Of a stretch of DNA of 64,000 bases, positions 36,760-53,600 are shown one piece after another (the stretch's first letter is position 1; every line of letters starts with the position of its first letter). The DNA is from Lotus japonicus (taxonomy: Eukaryota > Streptophyta > Magnoliopsida > Fabales > Fabaceae): assembly GCF_012489685.1 (NCBI RefSeq), contig NC_080046.1, positions 22,709,038-22,773,037 of the forward strand, read 5' to 3'. Under the pieces are notes generated by a model. The model saw nothing but the letters and a program-made list of their open reading frames with translations. It searched no databases and was not told the DNA's origin. Both the position numbers and the translations under genes were made by a program.

Positions 36760-38825
36760 TGTTATGAATAAAGTCTAAGCAAGTGATGGAAGAGAAAGGA
36801 GAATAGAGAAGCAAGAGTGAGACAAGTAATTATGTGGAAATGAGGTGTGGCTGCTTGATGCAGCCTCCTTTATTTATAGCATAAGAACTAGGTCAATTAC
36901 ATGGAGAGGAGATACATGGCCCAAACCCATATGGTCATCATATTCATAACACTCCCCTTGGATGACCATCCCTTAAGAATGTGCCTCATTAAAACCTTAC
37001 TAGGAAAAACCCAGTGGGATAAAAACCTAGTGAAGGAAAAAGAGTACATCATTCTATAGCTCGTCTTTGTACATTGCCTCATTAAAAACCTACCATGAAA
37101 AACCCAATGGGAAAAAATACATGGTTAAGGAAAAAAGAGTACAATGCATTTTAATTGAGATCTTCTAGCCGACAAACTCCGATATTTCGCACAAGTTTTT
37201 CAAATGTTGTTGTTGGAAGAGTCTTCATAAATAAGTCTGTCAAATTATCACTTGAACGAATTTGTTGGATGTATGTCATCATTCTTTTGTAGATCATGAG
37301 TGAAGAAGAGTTTCGATGATATGTGCTTTGTTCTATCTCACTTGATGTATCATTCTTTAGCCTTGTGTTGTCTGCAAGGTGATGGATGAATCTCCGATGT
37401 AGAATTTCTCATATTCAGATTTGGACAATGAAACCGAAACTGGTTAAAAGCATGTTCTATTTTGCCAATCAATGACCAATTCAAAACCAAATAACTATGC
37501 AATATCCTTTTATATCATTGGGGTATAGACTTTAAGTCCAAAGACTCTTATATTTTTGCAAATGAATTGCTTCTTTATATGTTGGCCAACTACACCCTTT
37601 AATATGGGTTCAATATTCTCGCACTTATAATATTGAGCGCTACTTATCTGTCGACAATTTTTTCAAGCTCTTGGTTGTATCAATAATCACAGGTACCTGA
37701 ACCTCTTCAGGAGGTTTAAACAATTTTCGTAATCTCTATTCTTTTCATGATAATTTTCCTCATAATAAGACCATCTTCCTTCTCTAAGATTTATCTTTCT
37801 AACCAAGTTTAGGCATGCTTAGCCTAATAAAATTTCAATAGAAAATGACATTTGCAGCATAAAGAAATTTAGAAATCTCTTTTAGGTAAGAGAATGCATT
37901 ATTTTGAACTATATGTTCACATTATTGTGTGCGAGTATATATATGCATTCTACACAAATTTTTAGAGCTGCTTAGTTTTTCTCTCCCTGATGCCGAGAAA
38001 TAACGATAAGTAAGATATGCAATATCTCGTGGCAATAACTCAAATTCATAGCATAATCTCAGCTTTCTTTAATCTCATCTAAGTGTTTCCTGCTGGACAA
38101 CGGAGAACACATAGCTCACATAAAAAGTTCTTAGATGAGAGATATTAGGTTCCTGACAATGAACCAATTGCAATGGAGAGAATTATAATGATTCGTTGGC
38201 TTGATGCATATAGATGTAGCAACATCACATTTCCAAAAAAATAAGGACATTTGTTCTCTTAATATCTTTGCCAGATCATTTTAAATATGAACATGTGCAA
38301 CTCAATATTCAAAATTATGTCACATACCAACTTGATCAAGGTTGGAAATTTCACTCTATCAAGGTCGATGCATTGATAAACACTGAATATGTGCACATAT
38401 ATCACATCAATTATATTCAAGAATCATAGGGAATTCCCCTTATTTTGCCACTATTTTAATTTTTGGCTTTGAGAACAAAATCTGAGAAATAGACTTTTGC
38501 ATCATAGGACTCCGGATGGTCTAACCGGTCATATGCCAATCATAATCACTTCTTCCATATGAAGAACTTCACTAATCAAAATAATGCTTCAATATTTCAT
38601 TTAATATTTTCTCGGATTTTCGTGCTGATAACGTGTTATGAATAAAGTCTAAGCAAGTGATGGAAGAAAAAAGAGATTAGAGAAGCAAGAGTGAGAAAAG
38701 TAATTCTGTGAAAATGAGGTGTGACTGCTTGATGCAGCCTCCTTTATTTATAGCATAAGAACTAGGTCAATTACATGGAGATGAGATATATGACCCAAGC
38801 CCATATGGTCATCCTATTCATAACA
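36760..38825 (-). mobile_element. Short Copia element with two 192-bp LTRs
   Basis: LTRs at 36,760-36,951 and 38,634-38,825 both run TGTTATGAATA...ATTCATAACA. I count about 12 substitutions and no gaps (about 94% identity). A perfect 5-bp duplication ATTAT flanks the element (36,755-36,759 and 38,826-38,830). On the minus strand the first LTR is followed by CGTTATCAGCACGA, a known Copia primer-binding site form, and CCAAGGGGAG precedes the other LTR as polypurine tract. The interior is 1.7 kb and mostly decayed. It still shows the last residues of Copia RNase H on the minus strand (37,300-37,150: IRSSDNLTDLFMKTLPTTTF, then EKLVRNIG). It is inserted next to the LINE. Confidence 0.92.
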
Positions 38826-39109
38826 ATTATTCTATTAATTTAATTTTTTTACATTTTCGTAAATGAACATATATATGTTTTAAAATAACTATCAGTAAAT
38901 TAATTTTACTGATTAGCTTATTTTTTTAAGGGAGCCTATTTTAATTAAAATTATGTGGTCAATCAATTGTTTTTAACTTAGTTATGACAAGTGTTAACTA
39001 ATTAAAAATAGAGTTTAACTAAATTAAATAAATGTTATTAAAAGTATTAATTTCTCCAAAGTTCTTTATGTTTAAATTATTATATAAGTAGAAAAATGCT
39101 TTTAATAAT

Positions 39110-39636
39110 GAGTTTAATAGATATACACTGTCAGTGACATCGAATCAATGTTTGCCACGTAGGAGAGAGAGTTACATTCATTTTTAATTTTAATTAAATA
39201 AAAACATATTTGCTTATTTGGCGGAATTCAATTGGATGAGTTGGGTAAGCGGGTCGAAGTCCGCAGGCTGGCCCGCGAGACCGCGGACTAGTGCGGGCTA
39301 TAGCCCGGAAAATAGAGGACCGCAAAAATGCAGGCCTACGCGGAGCGGGCCAGCGCGGGGCGGGTCAATGCGAGGCTGGCCTACGAGGGCAAAAAAGGGG
39401 GTGAGAGAGGCCAAAGCCCGCAGATCGGCCCGCGAAACCGCAGACTAGTGCGGGCTATAGCCCGGAAAATAGAGGACCGCTAAAATGCGGGCCTACGCGG
39501 GGCGGGCCAACGCGGGGCGGGCCTACGCGAGGCGGGCTTGTGCGGGGCGGGCCTGCGCGGGGCGGGCCGCCCGTGTACCCAACTCTAGATGTCAGGGTAA
39601 ACTATTTTACACTGAGAGTGCATATCTATTAAATTC
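39110..39636. mobile_element. MITE with 9-bp TSD, carrying a nested GC-rich insertion
   Basis: Terminal inverted repeats GAGTTTAATAGATATACACT and (right, reverse complement) GAATTTAATAGATATGCACT. The perfect duplication TTTAATAAT lies on both sides (39,101-39,109 and 39,637-39,645), so a Mutator-type transposase probably moved it. The middle, from about 39,236 to 39,588, is a GC-rich block quite unlike the AT-rich MITE and looks like a later insertion. Confidence 0.85.
39236..39588. repeat. GC-rich repeat block inside the MITE
   Basis: Two tandem copies of a 157-bp unit (CTAGTGCGGGCTATAGCCCG at 39,287 and 39,444) are followed by five 15-bp repeats of GGCGGGCCTACGCGG type. The edges form a short imperfect inverted repeat: GAGTTGGGTA on the left and TACCCAACTC on the right. 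That suggests a non-autonomous DNA element, perhaps hAT-like (inference). Open frames through it give alanine/glycine/arginine runs and are not genes. Confidence 0.75.
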
Positions 39637-39645
39637 TTTAATAAT

Positions 39646-40341
39646 TGATGATAATAGAAAATTAGTCTATTGCAATTAATAACTTAATGATTATAAGTGA
39701 GTAGTCTATATTATTTATTTATTTTCACTTTCATTAAAAATAATATTTTTCTATTTATTAATTAATATCATTATATATTGAAATAAGTTAATTTGAGGTT
39801 TTGATATCGAAAAAGAATATATAACTTTTATCCTATTCTGACAAGATAAGTTCTATCTTAGCTCCCCCTCAGATAACTTTTACATATGATGAACATGATA
39901 AGAGACAGAATAGTGTTATCTATCCTGCTGACGCAACAAACACTAGATAACAACAAGATATGATTACTATAATATCTTCTCATCCCTTATCCTGTCCACC
40001 AAACGGATCCTAAAGGCTTAGATTTTCACATGATAATACATGAGGATCCAAATCCGTTAGTAATTAATCTCTAATTTAATTAAATGATGAAACATTTTTT
40101 TTTGACGGATAATGAAACACATTCTTAAAATCTTTTTTTTTTTGAAAAACATCCTTGTATCGAAATTAAACTCGTAGAAAATTACGTTAGTAAAAAAAAA
40201 TCTGTGCAGTAAAAATAGTGGTGAGTTGTATATTGTGTTAAAGAGCTCGCAGTGGGTTTGGCAGAATTGCAGTTTGCCCTTCTCCTCTCCTCTCCTCTCC
40301 TCTCCTCAATCGGAGTTCATTCGATCAATCAATCGATCAGG
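39646..40341. promoter_or_regulatory. SEC23 upstream region
   Basis: AT-rich intergenic sequence followed by the presumed promoter and leader of SEC23. The leader has a CTCCT pentamer repeat (about 40,280-40,307), a typical plant pyrimidine patch. I cannot place a TATA box with confidence. No other gene is seen. Confidence 0.45.
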
Positions 40342-46378
<6,037 letters not shown>

Positions 46379-47350
46379 CAGCAGATAATTGTAGAGACAT
46401 ACAGTTTAGGGTTCTGGACTTTTTGGTTTGGGGAATTCACCAATGATGTGTGTCCTGCCATATGCTGTTGCATTCAGTTATTTTCCTTTCTTTCCTATAT
46501 TCTTAACGAAGTGAAGGTCGGAGGCCTGCATAAATTGAGGAATAACGAAGGAAGACCTGAAACATGATTCTTTGAGGTTCTGGTGGAATTTTGTTTAATG
46601 GAGAAAATAAATGGTTCAAAAGTATGTAGAGTTTGGTTATTGCGGAAAGAAGGGATCGAGATTCGAGTTAACAGCTACCTCTGCCACAGCAGTATAGCAA
46701 ATGAGGGAGATATTTATCTCATTTTTTTTTTCAGATTTGTTTTGTCCTGGATATTAATTTTGGGTTCCTCATCTGGTAAATTCATATAGTTGTTTACATT
46801 TACATGCTCCCTAGGTTGCAAAGTAACTTAAGTCATTTTGTCATGTTGGAGTTTGAAAGCATACCTCTTCATATTGTTTTGTATTGTATATTGAGAAGTA
46901 ATGCATACAGGACTCATCGTGGTGAATGAATGCTGTGATCCCTGTTTACGTTCTGACTTCCATGCCTGCCTAAAAAAGGTCAAAATCTCCTTATTATAAA
47001 TGAACCGAGTCCACTAGCCTTTACTAGGGGTATTGGAGAATGGGGGCTAGACACCCTAAGCGAGGGAAATGAAGAGAACAAATGAGTAAAAGATGTGATA
47101 TATGATTAGATGTGATAGAAAGAAAGATGTATAGAGGAAAATGAGTGTATGTCTCTTGTTTGTGTGTTTAATTGAGGGTGTATTCTGGTTGGTTATGTCT
47201 AAATACATGTCGGATTCTGTCAGAGCTATTATGTTGGGTTGGTTTGGGTTTTCTCAAATTTTACTAGTCATTCATAACTTAACTTGTGATAGGGTCATTC
47301 ATAACATAGGGATATACAATGTCTTCAAAAATAAGAAAAACAATAGAAAA
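46379..47350. other. SEC23 3' UTR and intergenic sequence
   Basis: The first few hundred bases are probably the SEC23 3' UTR. I cannot fix the polyadenylation site. After about 46,980 the sequence is unassigned; open frames at 46,583 and 47,141 show no domain. Confidence 0.5.
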
Positions 47351-47353
47351 TTA

Positions 47354-47642
47354 TGGAATGTTTGATTGCAGTTTTAGTTTTCAGTTTTTAAAATAATTTA
47401 TAAAAACAGTTTTCAGAAGAAGAAAACAATATGAATGACATATTTTCCAACATTTATAAAACTGATATCTGAAAACTAAATATAGAAACTGAAAACATCT
47501 TTTAGTTGTTTTTGTTTTTTAGTTTTAAAAACTGAAAAATGAGAACTATTTTCAAAACAGTTTTTGAAAACAGGTCGTACCAAACAAGTTTTCAGTTTTT
47601 AAAAGCTGAAAACTGTTTTGAAAACAGGAAACATACAGGTCC
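47354..47642. mobile_element. Tourist-like MITE, sister of the copy at 19,172
   Basis: 289 bp, alignable to the other copy over its full length (TTTGATTGCAGTTTTAGTTT, ACATCTTTTAGTTGTTTT and others). It is flanked by TTA on both sides (47,351-47,353 and 47,643-47,645). Its terminal repeats have decayed more than in the other copy (TGGAATGTTTG and CATACAGGTCC). Confidence 0.88.
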
Positions 47643-47645
47643 TTA

Positions 47646-49227
47646 GTATTTTTTTTCTAGACCTTTTGGTCACTCCCTTGACCATGTTGAGGTATTTCAT
47701 AACCACTCCCAATGTATGATTCCTACTAGGTTGACAGAGTGACCATGGTTTAGTTGGACAATTTCAAGACCCTTTGGTCATTCCTTTGACTTGTAACCTT
47801 CATAATAGGAGATTTGACCAAATTGAGGTTGCAAATGAACCAGCTTGGTTCTGAAATGTGTTTTGTTTTGGTTGAATTTGACCAAAATCGATCAATGGAC
47901 AAAACTAATACCCATAACCTCCCTCACCTGTGAAGAAACTAGTAAAATTGGCAAGGACCAATTCTTGCACATAGCGTTGTAGAGACATCTGAGAGTATGA
48001 CAAATACTTCTATTAAGATGATTATGGATTGACTTGCTTTTTGAGATTCGACGATGATCTGCCAATTTGTAGCAAAGGAAATTAATGTGCTCAAAACTTT
48101 CAAAGGTGCCTCATAAACCCGCTCCTCTGCATCCTCCAATTATGCGACCATTACCTTAGCCTTCATGCGAGACTTATCCTTCCCCTTGGGTGAATCTCCT
48201 TTATTGACGACTTTTGACGTCTCTTAACTTAGACCAACTAATACATGCATGCTTATTGGAGGAAGGACCTATGATAATGCCATTTATGGAGAGCTTATTG
48301 GAGTTATAATTCAATAATGACTTCCAATTTAGCTTGTATTGCTAGTATTGTAATCTTCCTCACTTGTATTTTCTTTGTTTTTATTTCTTTTGAGCTTGTA
48401 TATTGGCCTACTTAGAATTATGATTGGGCGTATTCCGACCTAATAGGGTTTTGACTTGTATATTGGTCCATTATAGGGTCTATCACTTAGATGTGCCATG
48501 ATGGGCCTAGCTCATGCTACATGGTTGAGTTCTTTAGAAGCTCCTCCTATAAAAGGGGCTTCTTCTTTTTATTTAGGACATATAAAGTTTTTTAAATCGT
48601 GTTCTCTCTCAAGATTTTCTGAAGGAACTTCCTTAGGGTTTTATCAAGTGGCTTCATGTGTGGCAATCCAAAACCAAGACTTTTCAATCTCATCCATGGA
48701 TGATTGTGGTGCCTAGATCCATTCCTCGTCCCTTCATCATCTTTTATTTCTTCTCTTTTGGTTACAAGTTACTCATAGCGAATTTGGTTTCTTAGGCCAT
48801 AAGTAACTAGATCTAGTAGTTGTGGACTTTCCTTGCATGGATCCTTATCACCAACCACAAGGCTCAACTTAGTATTGGTCACCTGCCTTTACAATATTTG
48901 TGTTCAAGTTCTTCACTTCACTTAAGTTTTATATTTTCCATTTCTTTGTTTCTTTTTAACTTAACTTTTTTTTCTATAGATTTGCAATTTCTTAGAATGA
49001 TTAAGGCCTTTTAAGTTGCTTTCAATTGGCTCTATACTTATTAATAAACAACTCTTTTTCTTATTCATTTTGAAGCTTTAAATTAAGCATACTAATTCAC
49101 TATGCACGTACTAAAGAAAACAATTTGTTCCAAATGATGTGACCGAGTGGCCTTGTAGCTTCGACTTTGGTTGGTTGACCGAGGAAAACCACCCTTGGCC
49201 TTGGCAAATGTCAAAGGTTCTAAATTA
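47646..49227. other. Unclassified repeat-like sequence
   Basis: No gene is recognised. Two similar phrases ACCTTTTGGTCACTCCCTTG and ACCCTTTGGTCATTCCTTTG occur 110 bp apart. A TATA-like CCTATAAAAGGGGCTTC at about 48,545 followed by a CT-rich stretch is typical of an LTR promoter, but I could not find LTR ends. Minus-strand frame 48,139-47,939 is of unknown nature. Confidence 0.35.
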
Positions 49228-49229
49228 TA

Positions 49230-49510
49230 CTCCCTCCGTTTTAAAATAACTGTCAACTTTAGAAAAATTTTTTATTTCAAAATAATTGTTCACTTAGAAT
49301 TTCAAGAAAGCATTAATTGATGTTTTTCCAAACAATACCCTTACAAAAAGAATAAATTAGGAGAGATAAAAATGTATTCTAAAGGGTAAAGTAGAAAAAC
49401 AAATGAAATTTTTCTAAAAGTTAACAAAATTAATTACACTTCTTAATATATGTGTTTTTTACAAAGTGGACAATTATTATGAAAAAGAGGGATTACTTAT
49501 TAAACGGAGA
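49230..49510. mobile_element. Stowaway-type MITE, right end eroded
   Basis: The left end is TA followed by CTCCCTCCGTTTTAAAATAA, the canonical Stowaway terminus. The body contains GTCAACTTTAGAAAA, ACTTTTAGAAAA-type complements and a tract ending TTATTAAACGGAGA, the complement of the left end with its last bases changed or lost. It lies within unclassified degraded sequence. Confidence 0.75.
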
Positions 49511-50632
49511 CATCAAGTTGAAGACATCAAATATGACTCGAACCATGTCATTGTCAATGTCATCCAACTTCTTCTGCCAAGATTGCTGGATGTCAACCAC
49601 CTTGGTCGACCTTTCTTAATCTTTTTCTACCAACTTTTCATTAGCAATTGAGAGGCCCTCACCTTCAGCATGTTCGATGATGTTCTTCAACTTCTTATCT
49701 TTCCAAGCTAACACTACCACGTCCAAGTTTAGATTTTTCTTTCGAGGCTCATAAGTTGACAGCTACTTGTCGGTAGCAACCTTGGATTCATTGACTTAAG
49801 CATTGAAGTGTCTTCTACATGTGACCAACACCATTACCGTCCTAGGCCAAACCACGACAGAGCTCAGCCACTGAGCACGGCAAGAGAAACAATCCTGAAT
49901 CTAGGAAGAACACCATCATCCATCATATATTTCATTTATCTCTCTTCTCTTTCTATCTCTCTTTAACGTTGTGTTTGGAAGACATGAAAATGCTAGGAAA
50001 GAAAAAGGCCATGATGGAATATGGTGGTGGGATTTCCGTATTTCCATCATGGGGATGACAAACCCAGCTAAGTAGTCCACGTCATGCGCCTTTGTGGCCC
50101 AAACTCGCCTTGTTCTACTAGGGATTTTATGGGAAGAGGTCGCGCCGACCTGTGCGGGGCATGACCGACCCACATAATTTTTCTTTTATTTCTATTCCTC
50201 TCATTCTTGCATCTCTTGCCACCCAAACAGGGGTGTGAAAGCAACTTTTTTCTATAAATTATGGTTGACGATGGAAGATGGAATAAAAAATGAGAGATAG
50301 ATAAAATGAAATAATGATTGAACTCTATTCAGGATGAATAATATTGAATTTACCACCCATATCCACCTCCACATTGTTCAAATGTATTGAGAAATGAGAG
50401 AAATAAGTGAAATGCTATGTAATGTGACAGGATATACAGAGAGATAGAAAGAAAAATGAGTGAAAATGAGATGCTAGAAAAAGTGAAGTGTGAATATATC
50501 ATTACTCTTGATAGAAGAGAGAGAGAGAGAGAGAGCAAAATGCCCGTGTAGTGTATTAATCAAAATCAAAACTGAAATGAAAAATCAGTTTGGCGCCATC
50601 CCCCTCCATTAGCATTTAGCAGAGAAGAGAAA
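49511..50632. other. Intergenic, PRD1 upstream region
   Basis: 49,511-49,900 reads like eroded coding sequence on the minus strand (unrecognised). 50,240-50,540 includes TGAATATATCATTACTCT, the terminus of the MITE family seen at 25,180, then a short (GA)n run at 50,516-50,535. The last 100 bp are the PRD1 leader. Confidence 0.4.
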
Positions 50633-53600
50633 ATGTACTTGAGCAGCGATTCACAGAGTATGGATGTTGACGACGAGGGCGAATCACAATCACAATCACA
50701 GCGGTGTTGCTCTCAAGGCCACCGTTCTTCTCTGAATCTTCCAACACACCAAGGTGGCTCAATCTGCCTCGTATGTTTCTCCAACCTCATCTCTAACCCT
50801 CACTCCCCAACCATCCATGTCTCCTACGCTCTCTCTCACCTCTCTCGTTCCCTCTCCTTCCCTCCTTTCCTTCACTCCATCCTCACCTTCCACCCTCACT
50901 TCCTCCTCTCCCCTCTCATCACCGCCCTCTCCTCCTTCGACGACGACCCCGTTGCCGAACAACTCATCCATCTCGTCCTCGCTCTCGCTGTTTCCCCTCA
51001 ACAACCTTCCATCCGCCGTCAATTCGTCGCGAGAGTTTCCGATCGCATCTCCTCCGGTGCTTTGGGTTGGAGTCCCCGTCAATTGCACATGGTACGTTAA
51101 CGTTTCATCTCCTCCACTGTAATTGTTCAATTTCGAACCTAAACACTTGCTATTGTAGGAATTTCATATGATTTTCAAACACCGCGCAGTTGCAATGCGA
51201 TGAAGCTCTGCGATCGGCAGCATAACAACAACAATTGCAATTGCATCATGATGTAATTGCAACTGGACTGCAATCAGAACTTAAAATAATCAGAACTTAC
51301 AAAATAGAATGAGGAATTGTTAAGAATACATAGAGATGATATAGCATAAAATGAAAATGTTGCTCTAAAAGGAATGAGGACTTTCATGGAGTGTTTCTGT
51401 TGTTTTGATGGTTGTGAATGTGCAGCTTCACTGTCTCGGCGCTCTTCTGAATTGTGAGAAGGATGATGATCTCCATGTCCACATCAAAGATATATATAGC
51501 CTCATTTCCGTTCTTGTTACGGGACTTCAGTTGCCAAGGTAAAAAAAGAATGTATTGGTGATGTTGTCAACTTGATGTGCTGTTGACTTCTGAATTTGTT
51601 TTACGCTTTGTAAGTCGTATGTTTTCTCGTTGCAGTGAGGAGATTCGCGGGGAGGTTCTTTTTGTTCTTTACAAACTGTATTTTCTCCAAAGTAAATCGG
51701 CGGAGGGAGATGGGAGTGATATTTTGATTCGCTTTTGTCCAAAGCTCCTGTACCTGTTGACAAATGTTCTCATGAAGACTCAAAATGATGATGTTCGCTT
51801 GAATTGCATTGGTCCGTTGCCAACTTTTCAGTAGTTTTGTTCATTGAAAAGAAAGATTGAAATTTCTTGTTTGTGTGTGTCTTTATGTTTTTCCTTTTGG
51901 GAAGCCTATTTTGGACTGGTATTAAGGTGAGAAAATAGGAGACTTTCTCCAAAAAAAGATTTGTTTATTTTCCTTATTTAGACTAATAGTTTCCATTGTT
52001 GTTGATTAGCACTTTTGACTTTGCTGGCACAAAAGCATTTGCTTCAGGAAGAATGTGCATGTGATTCTAGTTACATGTCTTCCTCTGGTGGAGTTAACTA
52101 CAAGGAATCCGAAGATGGAGTCAATGGATCATCTCTGGTTAATCTGTTTGCTGAAGCGATAAAAGGCCCAATGCTCTCGTCCGACAGTCAAGTCCAAATC
52201 AGCACTCTAGATTTACTCTTTCATTATTTGTCTTCAGTTGGAACTTCAGGCAATCAGATTCAAGTCTTGGTGGAAGAAAATATTGCAGATTATTTGTTTG
52301 AAATATTAAGATTGTCAGGTGAGAACTTTGGGCAGAAATGTCTACTTGTGATGGTTCTTTGAACTCATTGTTGATTGAATGAAATTTTGGTTCGTTATCT
52401 GGATAAAGTTTACTCTATTCTAATTTAGCTTCGCTTATCTTTTCCCATCATAAGTTCCATGAGTGAAAAACTTAATTTTGACCTTACTCTGATACCTAGG
52501 AGGCTTACTATTTGTTCTGTTAATGAACAGAGTATAAGGATCCAGCAGTGAAAATGTGCCTTCAGCTACTAGATCTTTTATCAACTGCAGAGGAAGTCTT
52601 TAAACCAAGGCTTGTTGTTGGGTTTTCAACTTTGATTCCAGTACTACGTTACGTGGCTGAAGTTCCTTTTCATCCAGTCCAATATGAGACACTGAAGCTA
52701 ATTTTTTACTGCATTTCTGAGTTTCCTGGAGCTGTATCAACTTCTCAGCTGGAGGAACTGGTTCTTATTTTGACAAGAATGTTCAGAAAGCATTCTGATG
52801 GGGAGATGGGTATAATTCCCGAGACGTTCGCAATGGCCTGCTCAGTATTTGTCGCTCTTATAAGATCTCCATCTTGTAAAGAAGCATTAGATCTGTCAAA
52901 ATCAATTGAGGAAGCAATCAAACATGCCATTTCAGCTTGCCTTTATGTCTCTGAAAGGAATATCAACCAAATATTGCAATGCTTGTACCTACTTAAAGAG
53001 GCATATGCATACAGTCATGATGGAAACTCCACCAACTCTAGTATACTGGAACTTAGATGCAGCATTCTAGATATATGCAGAACACGTTTACTGCCTTGGC
53101 TTCTATCGGACATCAATGAAATGCAAGAGGAAATTGTCCTCGGTTTGCTGGAAATTTTTCATTCTATACTGCTTTTGCATCCTAGTATTGATTCCACAGA
53201 ATTTGCAGAGACTCTGATTTCATCCTGTTGGTTCAGTTTCTCCTATGGATGTCTGGGCTTGTTTACCGGAGATAGGATGAAACATAGAATATATTTGTTA
53301 CTTAGTTCACTCATGGATTCTCTACTGGGCATTGATTCTGGACAACCAGTTAGAGATGCTGCTTTACACCTGCCTTCTGACCCTGTTGATTTACTCTTTC
53401 TGCTGAGGCAAAGGAGTACCAACCGTTCAGATTTTCCTTCTTGTCAGTCTGCTGCTTTGCTGATTATGTACACCAGTTCACTGTATGATGAAAGGTATTT
53501 GAACTGCCAGATCTACTGTACTCTTGGTCCTCTCATTGCCTCCATGAAAATCTATTTTCACTAATAGTTCTCTAACTTTCATTGTCAGACTTGCAGATGG

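Noticed and set aside
39218..39679. Alanine/glycine/arginine-rich frames
   Set aside because: They come from the 15-bp and 157-bp GC-rich repeats, not from a gene.
40252..40341. Upstream extension of the SEC23 frame from an earlier Met
   Set aside because: The added residues translate the pyrimidine-repeat leader and are unlike any SEC23 N-terminus; [11 protein letters not shown] is the usual start.
49960..50240. Possible MITE with TGTTTGG near both ends
   Set aside because: Inverted similarity is limited to a few bases and no target duplication is found.
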